Below, in pieces: positions 31,770 through 42,303 of a stretch of 64,000 bases of DNA. The notes under the pieces are model-generated. The model saw nothing but the letters and a program-made list of their open reading frames with translations. It was not told the DNA's origin and searched no databases. Where the stretch lies: assembly GCA_947359465.1 (NCBI GenBank), contig OX375875.1, positions 17,358,458 through 17,422,457 of the forward strand. The letters are read 5' to 3'. Within the stretch, counting starts at the first letter, position 1; each line of letters opens with the position of its first letter. This DNA comes from Metellina segmentata. Taxonomy: Eukaryota; Arthropoda; Arachnida; Araneae; Tetragnathidae. Both the position numbers and the translations under genes were made by a program.

Positions 31770-32163
31770 TGTCAAGAACTCTCATGACGTAGCGGCTACT
31801 GCAGCGCCATCACGTCACATTCGTCTTCCCCCGCATCTTTGTGTCAAGCAGTTGAAAGCGATACGAGACCCCCTTCGCACATGTCAAAAACGATCAAGGG
31901 AGGTTCTCGGTAATTATGTTCTGAACTGGACAAAGGTCCTATTGAAATGTGTACAGTTATTTGTGTGTAACGTTATTTGTGTGTGATTTGCGTCATTAAA
32001 TGTTAATTTATGTTTAAAAATACGCTTCTTTATTGAATCAATGTCCCACACCTTTGGATATTACTACCTTTTCAGCGGCAGCCTGGAATGAAGGGTGAGT
32101 GATTCTTACCTTATATAAATTGAGATTGAAATATTTTTCTGTTGTTTTAAGGAGAAAATAACA
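31770..32163 (+). repeat. 3' LTR of the BEL/Pao element
   Basis: Same length and, by eye, same sequence as the 5' LTR. Followed by TAGTC, the right copy of the 5-bp target duplication. Confidence 0.95.
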
Positions 32164-32168
32164 TAGTC

Positions 32169-33854
32169 TAACTCCTGCCGGTTGTCAGTTGAGTCACATA
32201 GTCTTGAACAAGTCATTAATTAAATTAGGACACTGGCAGTAATGTAAACAAACCATGTCTTTTGTTGATGTCTATAGCAAGGATCCTGGTGTTAAGTTTA
32301 TGGTTCAGTGACAAAAGTGACAGCAATAACATGTTGGCAAAGGAAAACCATTCTTGCTTTACATATAGCAGCCTTTTCCTATCAATCTTTAAAAAAAATT
32401 TCACAAATCAACTGAATTAAGGTTTATTGATCTACAATATATTGACGTTTCACTATAGTGTACATCAGTGAACCTTGTACTTGAGGAACCTTGTACAGCT
32501 GTAAACCTTGTATATAGGACAATGTGTACATTGTCCTATATAAAATTACTAAATTCAGACACATGATGCTCTATGTAGTGTATATATACTTTGTGCACAC
32601 CTAGATTTTGCAATATCATAAATATTTTTGTTGGATTTTATAATCTATTACTTAGATGCTAGACTAACACAGGAAGGAAGAACTATTGCTAGTTAGTAGT
32701 AGCTGCTACTGGAACAATTATCCAATTTAATTTTGAGGACTTTCTTTTTGTAGAAAAAGGATAATCTAGGCTAAAAAACAACATTCCCACTTTATAAATT
32801 TTTTAATTTTGATCCTTATTGTTTTTTTTTAATAAAAAAAACCATCTAAGTATTTTGATTTGTACCACTATCTGTGTAGTTGAAATGAATGATGCAAAAC
32901 TACACCACGATAAATAACCAATATCGATGAGTACTTTAATTCAATCAAAGTTATATTAATGATGTAGTATGCATTTATTCCAACTTGTGTTTTTGATCGA
33001 TAGAAATCGTGAACTAAGACATTACGCACGAGGAAAATTTTACTCATACAAAAGGGAAGTACATCCAGGATTAAATAACAGGAATTTAACCTGTACTGTA
33101 TGCCTACAGTTAAGTCAGTCAACACTACACTTAATTCTTTGACAGTGAAAAAATTTCCCAATTTCTAGCATTAACAAAAAAATACAGTTGTATAACAATT
33201 CTGCTATCACTATGCAAACTGTGATGCTGTTTATAAATCAAAACACTCTTAACAACAATGATGTTATCACATTAAAATAAAATAGAAAAATTTTTGGGTA
33301 GCCACAATTTAACAATTACATGCAGCAGATACCAAATGCCTGGAGGTCATATTAAATAGTAACTTACTCAGAAGTGAATAATTTCACATTATAGAGCAAC
33401 TGAAATCCTCTGAAAACCACCCTTTAAAGATCATTGTTTTCTCCGCGTAGGCTGATTAGATGTGCGTGTACATAAAGTGCTAGTTACCATTATGATTTGT
33501 AGAAAACGTTCTACCATAAGAGCTGAGATTCCACATAATGCAAAAAATTTATAACTGCATTTGCGGACAACACATTTAATTCAAATAAAATTTCTAATTA
33601 AGATAGGTCCCAACTGTTCACTTCAACTTATCTTTTTAACAAGTATCTAACTGTCATAGTTTCCTTCTCACCACACCAAAAAATCTATCTGTATCTGCTT
33701 CTCTTCTATTCCAGGATCTGGTATTTTTCCGTTCTTCTAAATCGGAAATAAATTTTAGCCCTAAGTCCTAACAAAACAAAATACAGAAATCCCCCTCCCC
33801 AATGTTTTTTTACACTCATACCCTCGAAGCCAGGGTGAACCTCTACTCACTCAT
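32169..33854. other. Right interior of the 13.5-kb element, nothing recognised
   Basis: AT-rich, no open frame above 97 codons and no known domain. The last ~90 bases before the TIR show weak inverted similarity to the sequence inside the left TIR. Confidence 0.45.
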
Positions 33855-33947
33855 GTCAGATAAGCCACGCCTTGCATATACTTAACAGTTCGCGCATGCG
33901 CAGTTTAAAAATGGTTCCACGGGATAGAGTTGCGGTAAGACTCTTGT
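33855..33947 (-). repeat. Right terminal inverted repeat of the 13.5-kb element
   Basis: On the minus strand it starts ACAAGAGTCTTACCGC and matches the left TIR with a handful of differences. CGCGCATGCGCA at 33891-33902 is a near-perfect NRF-1/Ewg-type palindrome. Confidence 0.87.
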
Positions 33948-34137
33948 GTCATTTTGAACCACGGTATGATGACGAGGAAACACCTGAGCTGGCACCCCAC
34001 TCTCCAAACTTCGACACCAACCCAACGTGAGGACTTTCGGTCACGACAGATTTAAGACGTACCAGCCTCCTCTACACCATACGCTTACAAACATCCATGC
34101 ACTGACCCGGATTCGAACCAGGAACCTTCCAATCTAG
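33948..34137 (-). mobile_element. Right half of the split SINE
   Basis: Starts with the right duplicate GTCATTTTG and continues AACCACGGTATGATGACGAGG through the body to the reversed box B (GATTCGAACCAGG) and CCAATCTAGA. Together with 20355-20465 it makes one nearly complete copy. Confidence 0.85.
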
Positions 34138-34645
34138 ATGGTAATGGCAATTTTAGTTAACGTCATACTAGAGCAACACAACGGTCTATTGACGACGGTC
34201 CGGGATCAATCCCTTAAGGGAAAGATTCAAGGACAACACCTCGTAATTTTAAACCACGGTCAGATGACGAAGCAACACCTGAGCTGGCACCCCACTCTCC
34301 AAACTTCCACACCAACCCAACGTGAGGACTTTCGGCCACGACAGATTTAAGGTGCACTAGCCGCCTCTACACCATACGCTTACAAATAGTTGCGAGTCAA
34401 AAGACAGTCGTGTACAAAGGTTACTGGTGCACTTTAAATCAGTAAGGACTACAAATGTCTTCATGGTGTCGTGTTGCGGAAGTTTGGAGAGTGAGGTGCC
34501 AGCTCAGGCGTTGAATCGTCACTTGACTGTGGTTCAAAATTACGTGGTGTTGTCCTAGGATTTTTACCTTGGGGTTTTTATCCCGGGCCGTCGTTAATAG
34601 CAGTGTGTGTTGCTCTAGTATGACGTTAAATAAAAATACATACAT
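34138..34645. mobile_element. Adjacent SINE copies in opposite orientations
   Basis: 34138-34387 is a head-A copy (minus) cut at CGCTTACAAA. 34388-34645 is a head-B copy (plus) starting at TTGCGAGTC with the type-B linker AAAGACAGTCGTGTAC and ending at AAATAAAAATACATAC. The junction is abrupt with no duplication. Confidence 0.75.
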
Positions 34646-34767
34646 CCACCTTTTATAATGTATCGATTTTTCTGGAACTTTCTCCTCGATGATCTTGAAT
34701 TGGTCGATGTGAGACTTGTATAACATAAGCTTTTATACTAGGTCAAGGGGAAATTCTGTGCTCAGAC

Positions 34768-35552
34768 GGCAAAATGTTATAAGTCACTTTTCCCTAAAAA
34801 TTGAGTAAGTCCCATCCTGGAATCTGGTTTGTTAACCCTTCTTTGCATAGTGGTGGAAATTTCCATCATAACATTAAATGCCCAAAAATTATATAAAAGA
34901 ACAAGTTCACTTTAAGTTTATCGTGTCTGGATACCTTTTTAATGTCCATTGCATAAAAAAAAAACCATAGCTGTGAAAAATAAGCAAGTTAAAGCAAAAA
35001 AAAAAAAAAAAAAGGCAATTCCCGCAGCTGAACATTGGTGACCCATTTTAAAATCCCTGTGAATTATAAGAGTTTATATATATAAGGGTTTAGTAAGAAC
35101 TGTTTAGTATAAAAATAAGCACAGTGGACAGAAGTTATAAGTGGGGTGCCTCAGGGATCAGTTTTGGGACCAATTTTATTTATAATTTTCATAGATGATA
35201 TAGGTCAGGGGATAAAGAATAGAATCAGTATATTTGTAGATGACTTAAAAATATGGGGGACAGTGGATACCAAGTTACAGATAGAAAATTTACAAGGGGA
35301 TTTTGATAAGATATCCGAATGGGCTGTAAAATGGGGTATGTCATTTAAAGATTGATTTATTTCACCAATAAAGAAAAAATCATGCAAAGAAGGGTTAATG
35401 TTTAGAATGTGGCAAAATGTCTTAAGTCTTTTTCTTTCAGTTTGAGAAAACAAAGGCGGGAAAATTGTAATAAATCAAAATACACAGAACCACATTTTGA
35501 ATCTTAAAATTCCTGTCATGAAAATTAAAAAAAAGTGACATAACATTTTGCC
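34768..35552. mobile_element. Nested inverted-repeat elements (TTAA type inside)
   Basis: Outer ends GGCAAAATGTTAT (34768) and its complement (to 35552) form one inverted pair, with matching TCACTTTT further in. Inside it, TTAACCCTTCTTTGCAT at 34832 faces its complement ending at 35398. The latter has TTAA at each end, as in piggyBac and Kolobok insertions, and a 13-bp TIR. No transposase is present. A further partial copy of the outer end lies at 35410. Confidence 0.6.
35125..35355 (+). mobile_element. LINE reverse transcriptase fragment
   Basis: Encodes PQGSVLGPILFIIFIDDI then ISIFVDDLKIWG and ISEWAVKWGMSF. These are RT motifs around the Y/F-x-D-D catalytic box (here FVDD) of non-LTR retrotransposons. 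Only about 75 codons remain, and they lie between the TTAA-type inverted repeats at 34832 and 35398. Confidence 0.75.
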
Positions 35553-37077
35553 ATATAGAATTTAAGTGTGAGCAATAACGTTTTTATGTGCCCACGATTA
35601 TCTAACCAAAACGAGTTGTAGCGTGATCCAGATGACTTTCCTCTACCGAATGGAAACAAAATTCATCACTAACCGGGACAAAAGACGTCCATTAATTGTT
35701 TCATGATTGGTCCACGTCCCACAATAGCAGACTTTAGAAGCGATTTCCTTATTTTTCTCACCACCCTTAAAATGCGCATTCTACACCTATTCTATCAAGT
35801 GGTGTATTATTGCTAAACGTGGCTATATAAAGGCAAATCGCCCTTGTTCAGAGCAGTCACGAGATTACTAGTCGACACATACCCCCTGATCACGTTTCGA
35901 ATCTCTTGACCGTAGTTAAAATTACATGTTGTCCTCCCTTCGAGTTTGATCGCGAACCGTCGTCATTAGCTCGCTGTTGCTATAATGCGACGATCATGAG
36001 GATGGTGGTCGGAGATATGAAATCCAGATACGAATTCAAAAATGAAAGAAAAAAAAATAGTTGGGATATTAGACTAAATTTTCTGATTTTACTACAATTT
36101 AAACCAAGGTGTGTCCCTCCAGTCTATTCAATTATCTTTATACCATTATATAATATATAAATCTCTGACTTAATGTTAATAGAACTCGTGATTAATTTTT
36201 TTAAATACTGCTTAACGTTTAGTCTTGGAAAATGAAATAATCTAACAAATATATTCGATTATATAGAGTATGGCATATGTAATCAGCACCACGAAAACTA
36301 ACGGTTTTCTATTAAAATAGGCTTCAGAAAGTTAAAGTCAAGTGACAAATTGGTCCCCCCAGCTGTCTTAAAAATAAAACCTTATTATTGCGAATCAAGA
36401 GAGTATAGCTATTTTCAATCACGTCAATTACCGAAAATCATTTCTCTTGGCACACCAAAACAAATCAGTTGTTTTGCCTAGAAACTAGTGATAAAAATTA
36501 CATCACCAACCAGAATTTAACACCTCATAAATTTAAATCATTACCTATCATGCCCAAAATAATGAAACTCTTCTCTATATATATATATATAAACAAAAAA
36601 AAAACAAAAAAATCAGAAATTAGCTGTGTGTGTGTTTGATCATGAATTTGAAAATATCAACAGCATAGTTGAAGGGTTTCCAGTCACCATAACAAGCCAC
36701 ATTCAAAAATTTCAGGCTAGCAATTCTCAAGTTTTAAAAAATTCCAAAATTATAATGATTTTGATTTATCCCATATATTTAAGGTTGTGTTTCTCCATGT
36801 GACGTTAATTAAAAAAATACCAAATATCCGTATATTCAAGAGGTGTTATTTTGAGGTGTTATTTTAAACCTTCCAAGTATTATGCACTCATTCAATCTGA
36901 AATTCTTCTGACCTCAAAAAGTTTATTTTAAATATTTGTCATCAAGGTACATATTTCAGTGACTTGTTCCTATTATCATCTAACATTTTACACGTGATTG
37001 CTATGCATCAGTTTGATTGAATGTTTGTGTCAAATAGAACAAATTAATAATCATACATTTAAAAGTTAATTTTTACA
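35553..37077. other. Intergenic, with two SINE body fragments
   Basis: 35880-35995 (plus) matches the SINE body and 3' end (AACCGTCGTCATTAGC). 36785-36829 (plus) is only the SINE 3' end (GTGACGTTAATTAAAAAAAT). A short (TA)n run occurs at 36575-36591. Nothing else was recognised. Confidence 0.5.
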
Positions 37078-37431
37078 ATGGAAAGCCTGAAAGTCCACTG
37101 TACTGAGCAGGGTCTACATATTTTGTTGCCATCTTTTTTTAGTACTTTGCAGACCATGCCAGGAATAAGAATGCAAAATTTCAAAAAAGAGGAAAACCAA
37201 AATGTGAAATTAAATACACGGGAGTTAGGTCTGTGTGCACAGGATTTCGCAACAGTAAAAATTAAAATTAACAACTCGCGCACGCTCGAGGAACAATTTG
37301 TACACTATGCAGTTGGTGAGCAGTGGGCGGACCCCCTAGTAGACCTGGGCGATGTTCAAACTTTTGCATCGCGATACGTCGGCATTCTAACATCACAATA
37401 TCATGATGTTAACCATGCATTTTATCTATAG
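37078..37431 (+). CDS. Hypothetical 117-codon open frame
   Basis: Not recognised. The C-terminal half (EEQFVHYAVGEQWADPLV) has protein-like composition. No introns, domains or membrane segments are seen. It lies near transposon debris and could be a retrotransposon or transposase fragment. The start codon is only the first ATG of the frame. Confidence 0.2.
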   Translation: MESLKVHCTEQGLHILLPSFFSTLQTMPGIRMQNFKKEENQNVKLNTRELGLCAQDFATVKIKINNSRTLEEQFVHYAVGEQWADPLVDLGDVQTFASRYVGILTSQYHDVNHAFYL

Positions 37432-37946
37432 TAAAAGCAAAACCTTGTTCCTATATCACCATATATATAATTATTATTAAGTTCTTTTTTCTCTTGGTTA
37501 TTAAAAATCGTGGTAGGAAAAAAATAACAAGTATAGATCTACGTTGTACATTTAAGTAGCACGCATGATTAAAAACAAGATTTTACATATCTATCTGAAA
37601 TAATGCAATTAAGATTGTTTTGTGATATAATAAAATAATATATTATCCTATGCTATTAATTTTCTAATTTCAATTTAAATTCACACAAGTACACTCAATT
37701 TAAGATTCAGTCAATTTTGGTCGTTTTCGCAGATTTCTCCGTTTTTGTGATCTTGTTCGACAACCTGCAGAACATTTTGGGAATGATTTTCACATTTTGC
37801 TGACTGCATAACTGAAAGAGGGTACTTTGCTTGATCCCTCTTTCTGCAGTCATTGACAACATTCAGTGCTTGTAACTTTGTGAATGATGTGGTATAGGAT
37901 GCAGAACTTGACCGTTCTGAAACATCTTCTATTTAAAAATGTGAGT

Positions 37947-39990
37947 CTAGTTCAAGCAGATAAAATAAAAACCAATAATCTGCTCAAGTAAATCAGAAAG
38001 AGTTGTATTTAGAGTGAGATTTTTTTGGAAATTTGGGTTTTCCAAAATCCACATGCCATATCTACCTTGCAATTTAAAAGAAGTATTGGTGGAATTTGGT
38101 TTTGTAGCTAGCATAGCATTAGCGATGGCTTTTTGTTCTTGTGGTGGAACTTTGTTGTTCCAAAGGGCAAGTAGCATCATCTCTTCTTTGCATCTCTTCT
38201 TTTTCAAAGGCACTGATTGCACTTTTAGATATAATGGGATGAACAGCCTTGTACACTAAGAGAATGAAGCATTTGTAGGTCGTTACAAGGGACATTTATG
38301 GCAGAATCACAGGTTATCCACCAGGTGCAGTAGATGAGAGTGACAAAGTTAGCAAAGCCACACAGTTTGGCAACCTGTTGTTTTACAGTTATTGTACCAG
38401 CAGGTAGTTGATGTATTTGCTTCTCAAGAAGACAAATTTTAATTGTGTATAACGATTTGGCCATCCAACATGCTTTGTGCAAGGCTCCTGTACTATTGGG
38501 AAAGTCTAGGTACAATGGGCAAAGCTTTATGAACTCCACATAGTCATCTCTGCTTTTTCCTGAATCGATAGCAGATGCTGCTGTCTGGATTGCATTGTCT
38601 CCAAGACCATCAACTATGCTTCTCGCTTGTACATTCACTGACTTTGAGTCAAAAGGTTCCAATTCACTATCAAAATATTCAAGATGATCAAAATTGTCAC
38701 GAAATCGTTTAAACAAGGTTATATCTGGTGACTTGGAAGCCTCAATCTTTAAGTCATCAAACAAGTAGGATAAAATGACTTCTCCAACATTATGGCGGCA
38801 AGCTGACCAAAGAAGCGCACGTCCCAATTTCTTCAGCACACTGACGCAGGCAGCAGTAACATGACCTGTGTTGGAAGAAGTTGTGTCAAATGTCATGTTC
38901 ACAATTGTATGTGTGCATTGCCAAGAGGTGAGCTACTCATATATTAAATCAGCAATGATTGGGCAACATTTACGATCAGTTCCTTGGGAATATACTGGCG
39001 TATCAAGAATCTTTTGCTTTTGAACGTTTCCAACGACAATGGTGAGATATTCTTGTTTTGTACTTATTGGACAATGATGTTGAAAGTTTTGAATTCAAAT
39101 GCAGTTGTATATTTATGAAAGCACCACTGTTCCTTGCAGGTAGTTGAAATCTTCATTGCAACTTGCCTTCTTGATCTATCTGCTGTTGCGTAAGATGCTG
39201 CAATTGTAGATGTCTTTCCTCCTATAAAGTCATTAATGCTTTTGTATATGCTGCTTGTTGTGCTGGACTCGTGTTTAAATGTGTTGCTAGTGAAACAAGA
39301 TTAGCTTTCATCACATAATGTCGATCCTGTTCTTTTATTTTGATGATGACTTTGAGTACTTGTTGATCGTCCTTCAAAAGGGAAATTTTCCACATCATTT
39401 GTATCACTTTGTTCATCACAATCATCGATAGAGCTGAGAATATCACGTAATATTAAGTTGGAACTCATTTCTCTATTCACTTTTTCTCTTCTTATTTGTT
39501 GTAGCTGTAGACGCTGTTCTTTTCGTTTGAGTTTTTCCGCAAGACATTTGTCATGGGATCCAAATGTTGCCAAATGGTCACTTTGCATTGACTGAAGGAA
39601 GGCAAGGTCTTCTTTGTTCTGTATTTGCTTTTTTACATTCACAGGCCATTAGGAAAATGTTAATGCTAGTTTATATTCCATCTGTTTTAACTTGTCTATA
39701 GTATTTGGTGCAGATCTTCGATTAAGGGGTATCCCTCTTAATTTTGCACTGTCATCACGAAGTTTTATAAGTTTTTCACAAGCTTTTCGTTCACTGATTA
39801 TTTGGATATTTGCTTTTTCATGAAACAGCTTTGCTTGGGAAAGGACTAGTTTTGCAGACTCCCATTTAGTCCTATTTTCTTGGACACCTTATTCAATATG
39901 ATACATCATACGCCTCAAAACTTGAAAATTAGTTGGAAGTTGGGAGCCATTTATTTGTGAATCATCACAAGTTATCATCCAAGACCAAAA
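37947..39990 (-). pseudogene. Broken transposon-type protein, class unassigned
   Basis: Pieces on the minus strand, in order: KWESAKLVLSQAKLF...IPLNRRSAPN (about 39890-39660); VNVKKQIQNKEDLAFLQSMQ with a Lys/Arg-rich helix (39642-39301); FDTTSSNTGHVTAACVSVL and LLWSACRHNVGEVILSYLF (38902-38225); MMLLALWNNKVPPQEQKA (38222-37947). The DTT...TG and CRH motifs recall RNase-H-fold transposases that occur as repetitive genes in invertebrate genomes. I cannot name the superfamily. Stops and frame changes separate the blocks, so it is a relic. Confidence 0.55.
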
Positions 39991-40775
39991 ATATTTGAAG
40001 TCAGTCTGGTTTCCATAGGGAAATCAGAACAAAAAGTTCAGTTAAAGTTAAGCCAATGTACACTGTCCAAATCAGAATCAAACTAGCAATAAAAAAAAGT
40101 TGAAAATCAGTTCATAATGAAAACTACAAGTTGAAATAAACAGGAAATGTATTGCAAACAAAGTTAAAGCTGCAGTCACTAGTCTAGTTAGTGTTACCAC
40201 ATGGTTTTGGCAACAACTTTATCTTGGTTGTAATTGATGCTGATACAGAAAATCTAAAATTTCAAAATTGTCGTGGACCCGTTTGTAAGACAAGCAGAAT
40301 TGGTATGGTAACTTTTTACGGGAAATGGAATATTTTGAGATTGGGGACAAACTGATTTGCTTCTAGAGGGGCGTTTGATGCACCCTAATATCCATGTTTG
40401 TGTGCATGTGTGTCCCCCACACACCATATATGCTCAAGTAGAGATTCAAAATTAGCTTTTAAAAAAAACTTCAGCATAAATAGAAATAAAGGGGAATTTG
40501 ATTCCTCTTAAGTAATGATGACGGCATATATGACCTAAATTGCAACATAAGTTCGCAACAAAAAAGGATTGATTGTAACATCAAGAAACAATAATGGGTT
40601 TTTGGAATTCAACTTAAAATGTGCAAAATCCTTTTTGTTTAAATTATACTGAATTTCAACTTAGCTAAAAAAAATAATTTTGAATCGAAAGTCATCTGTA
40701 GGTCACAAATGACTTTGAGAAATTCCTCATTAATTAGGCGCTGAGCGATAACATCGCGACATCGGAAAACAGCGA

Positions 40776-40993
40776 AATCAGGAAAAATCGCGATGCCACG
40801 ATGACCGCGAGATCTGCGCTAGCTAAGGAATGCCTGTGTAAGATCGGAAAAAATCCCGATGACCGCGAGATCTGCGCTAGCTAAGTGATGCCTGTGTAAG
40901 ATCGGAAAAAATCGCGATGTCACGATGACCGCGAGACCTGCGCTAGCTAAGGAATGGCTGTGTGAGATCGGAAAAAATCGCGATGTCACGATG
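40776..40993. repeat. Tandem repeat, ~66-bp unit, 3.4 copies, GC-rich
   Basis: Unit: GATCGGAAAAAATCGCGATG, then TCACGATGACCGCGAGATC, TGCGCTAGCTAAGGAATGC, CTGTGTAA. Starts are near 40776, 40842, 40900 and 40966; the second unit lacks 8 bases. After the last partial unit the sequence turns into CATCGTCATCGTG, complementary to the repeat. Much richer in CpG than its surroundings; possibly a subterminal array of a DNA transposon. Confidence 0.8.
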
Positions 40994-41831
40994 CATCGTC
41001 ATCGTGAAACCGATGTGGTTGTCGTCCTCAAACCGGTTTTTCACGATATATCCATACATCGGCCAGGCCTACCCACTAGTACATAAAAACGTCACTAGGA
41101 CATCCTGTTCTTCAAATATTGAAATATACACTCATTGGCTAGAAACACTGATACGTCATATTCTTAAAAACGGCCAAAATCACGTTAGAAAAACGCGGAA
41201 AATTACTAAAAAGCGGAAAAACATGACATAAACCTAAAAAAGCGGAAATCCGCGGAAGATTCTCATGCCTGGACCATGCCAACAACTAATAAAATCTTAG
41301 GAAAGATCATCAATCTCTATTTCAGCAGAGCAAGATGTCCAATACTATCAAGACAGAAGTGACTTGTGTCCTGATGACAGTGAATGTCTTGTGTTCCACA
41401 GTAATGGCCATTCACAATCTTTCCTAAGTTTTCATCATTATTAGCTGGCTTTGAAGGTTTTTACTACCAAATTGATTAAGGTTTCCGATTTGTTTATCCC
41501 AACACATGCAGATAGAAATTCTGTTTGCAATCGTTGAAAATTAAAAAATTGCAATCTTTCACATCTAAGGTGTTTTACTATACAATTACAAGGAACTATT
41601 ACTATTGTTTACAAGAAATGTGTTTTACTACAAAACACTTTTGCAAATGGCTCATCTGTCATCTATCACCCAAAAATCTATAGTCTTCTCCCTGCAAAAC
41701 CAGACCTTTCTTGGTTTTTCTATTGGTGGGTGAATCTTTGCTACTGGAAGGTATGTGAAGGCTAGTATGGGGTTAATCTTAACAGAAGAAATGAAAGGTA
41801 ACCGTTGAGTCTAAATCTTTGAGTCTCTTCT
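40994..41831. other. No recognisable gene
   Basis: Includes a CGGAAA-rich stretch (41160-41265, GCGGAAAA and GCGGAAATCCGCGG) that looks like more transposon-terminal sequence. The remainder is AT-rich without signals. Confidence 0.4.
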
Positions 41832-42303
41832 TTAACCCCTTGGGTATATTTGACGGCTGAGACTCGTCATGCACTTGTTTTGCCTAAGTTAGGGATGACG
41901 AGTCTAATTTGTCATTAAAACTAGGACAAAATTAAACATACATTCTTGTTCATGGCAAGAGTCATTAGCGTTACGAGACTCCTCTTGTATCAAATTATTC
42001 AAGCGTGTTCTCTACAAAAATACACTTTATTTAATCTGACTCCATACATAAAAATATTTACACGGTTGTGTTATCATGCATTCTTTTTTGGAATGAATGC
42101 GAAGATCAGTAGCTTGCGCGCTCTCATACTGGTTCCATTTTTATCAAACGAAAATATAACAGTAACGAGTGTGCAAACGATAATACGAAAATATAACGGT
42201 AATTAGTGTACAGACAATATTACGAAAATATAACAGTAACTAATGTGCAAATGATAATCCGAACTACTTTAAAAAATAAATAAATTTGTACCCAAGAGGT
42301 TAA
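41832..42303. mobile_element. piggyBac/Kolobok-like MITE with TTAA target
   Basis: TTAA at both ends (41832-41835, 42300-42303). Inside, CCCCTTGGGTATA faces CCTCTTGGGTACA on the other strand, a TIR of about 13 bp with few differences. Subterminal blocks GACTCGTCATG and GATGACGAGTC form another inverted pair near the left end. 464 bp between the duplicates, no coding capacity. Confidence 0.82.

Larger units (their letters stand above)
25865..32163 (+). mobile_element. Complete BEL/Pao LTR retrotransposon, 6,299 bp
   Basis: Two 394-bp LTRs (25865-26258 and 31770-32163) begin TG, end CA and show no difference by eye. The 5-bp target duplication TAGTC flanks the element (25860-25864 and 32164-32168). 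A primer-binding site, gag, protease, reverse transcriptase, RNase H and integrase follow in the BEL/Pao order, and a purine tract precedes the 3' LTR. There is no env-like frame. Identical LTRs imply very recent insertion. The coding region is nevertheless split by two frame changes and one in-frame TGA, so this copy as read would not make one polyprotein. Confidence 0.95.
20466..33947. mobile_element. 13.5-kb TIR DNA transposon (Mutator-like form) with nested LTR element
   Basis: Both ends begin ACAAGAGTCTTACCGC read inward. The first 46 bases of the two ends are identical and similarity continues for about 94 bases (20466-20559 and 33855-33947), with weaker similarity to about 190. GTCATTTTG flanks the unit at 20457-20465 and 33948-33956. 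The outside sequences join into one continuous SINE when one duplicate is removed, which shows a single insertion. Removing the BEL/Pao element (25865-32163) and its 5-bp duplication leaves about 7.2 kb. A 9-bp duplication and long TIRs fit Mutator-like elements best; Merlin (8-9 bp) is an alternative. No transposase was recognised inside, so it is probably non-autonomous, or its coding part is too spliced or decayed to see. Confidence 0.8.

Noticed and set aside
20457..33956. Alternative: two independent MITEs with an inversion between them
   Set aside because: It would need matching 9-bp flanks and complementary halves of one SINE by chance. A single insertion is simpler, though outgroup data would settle it.
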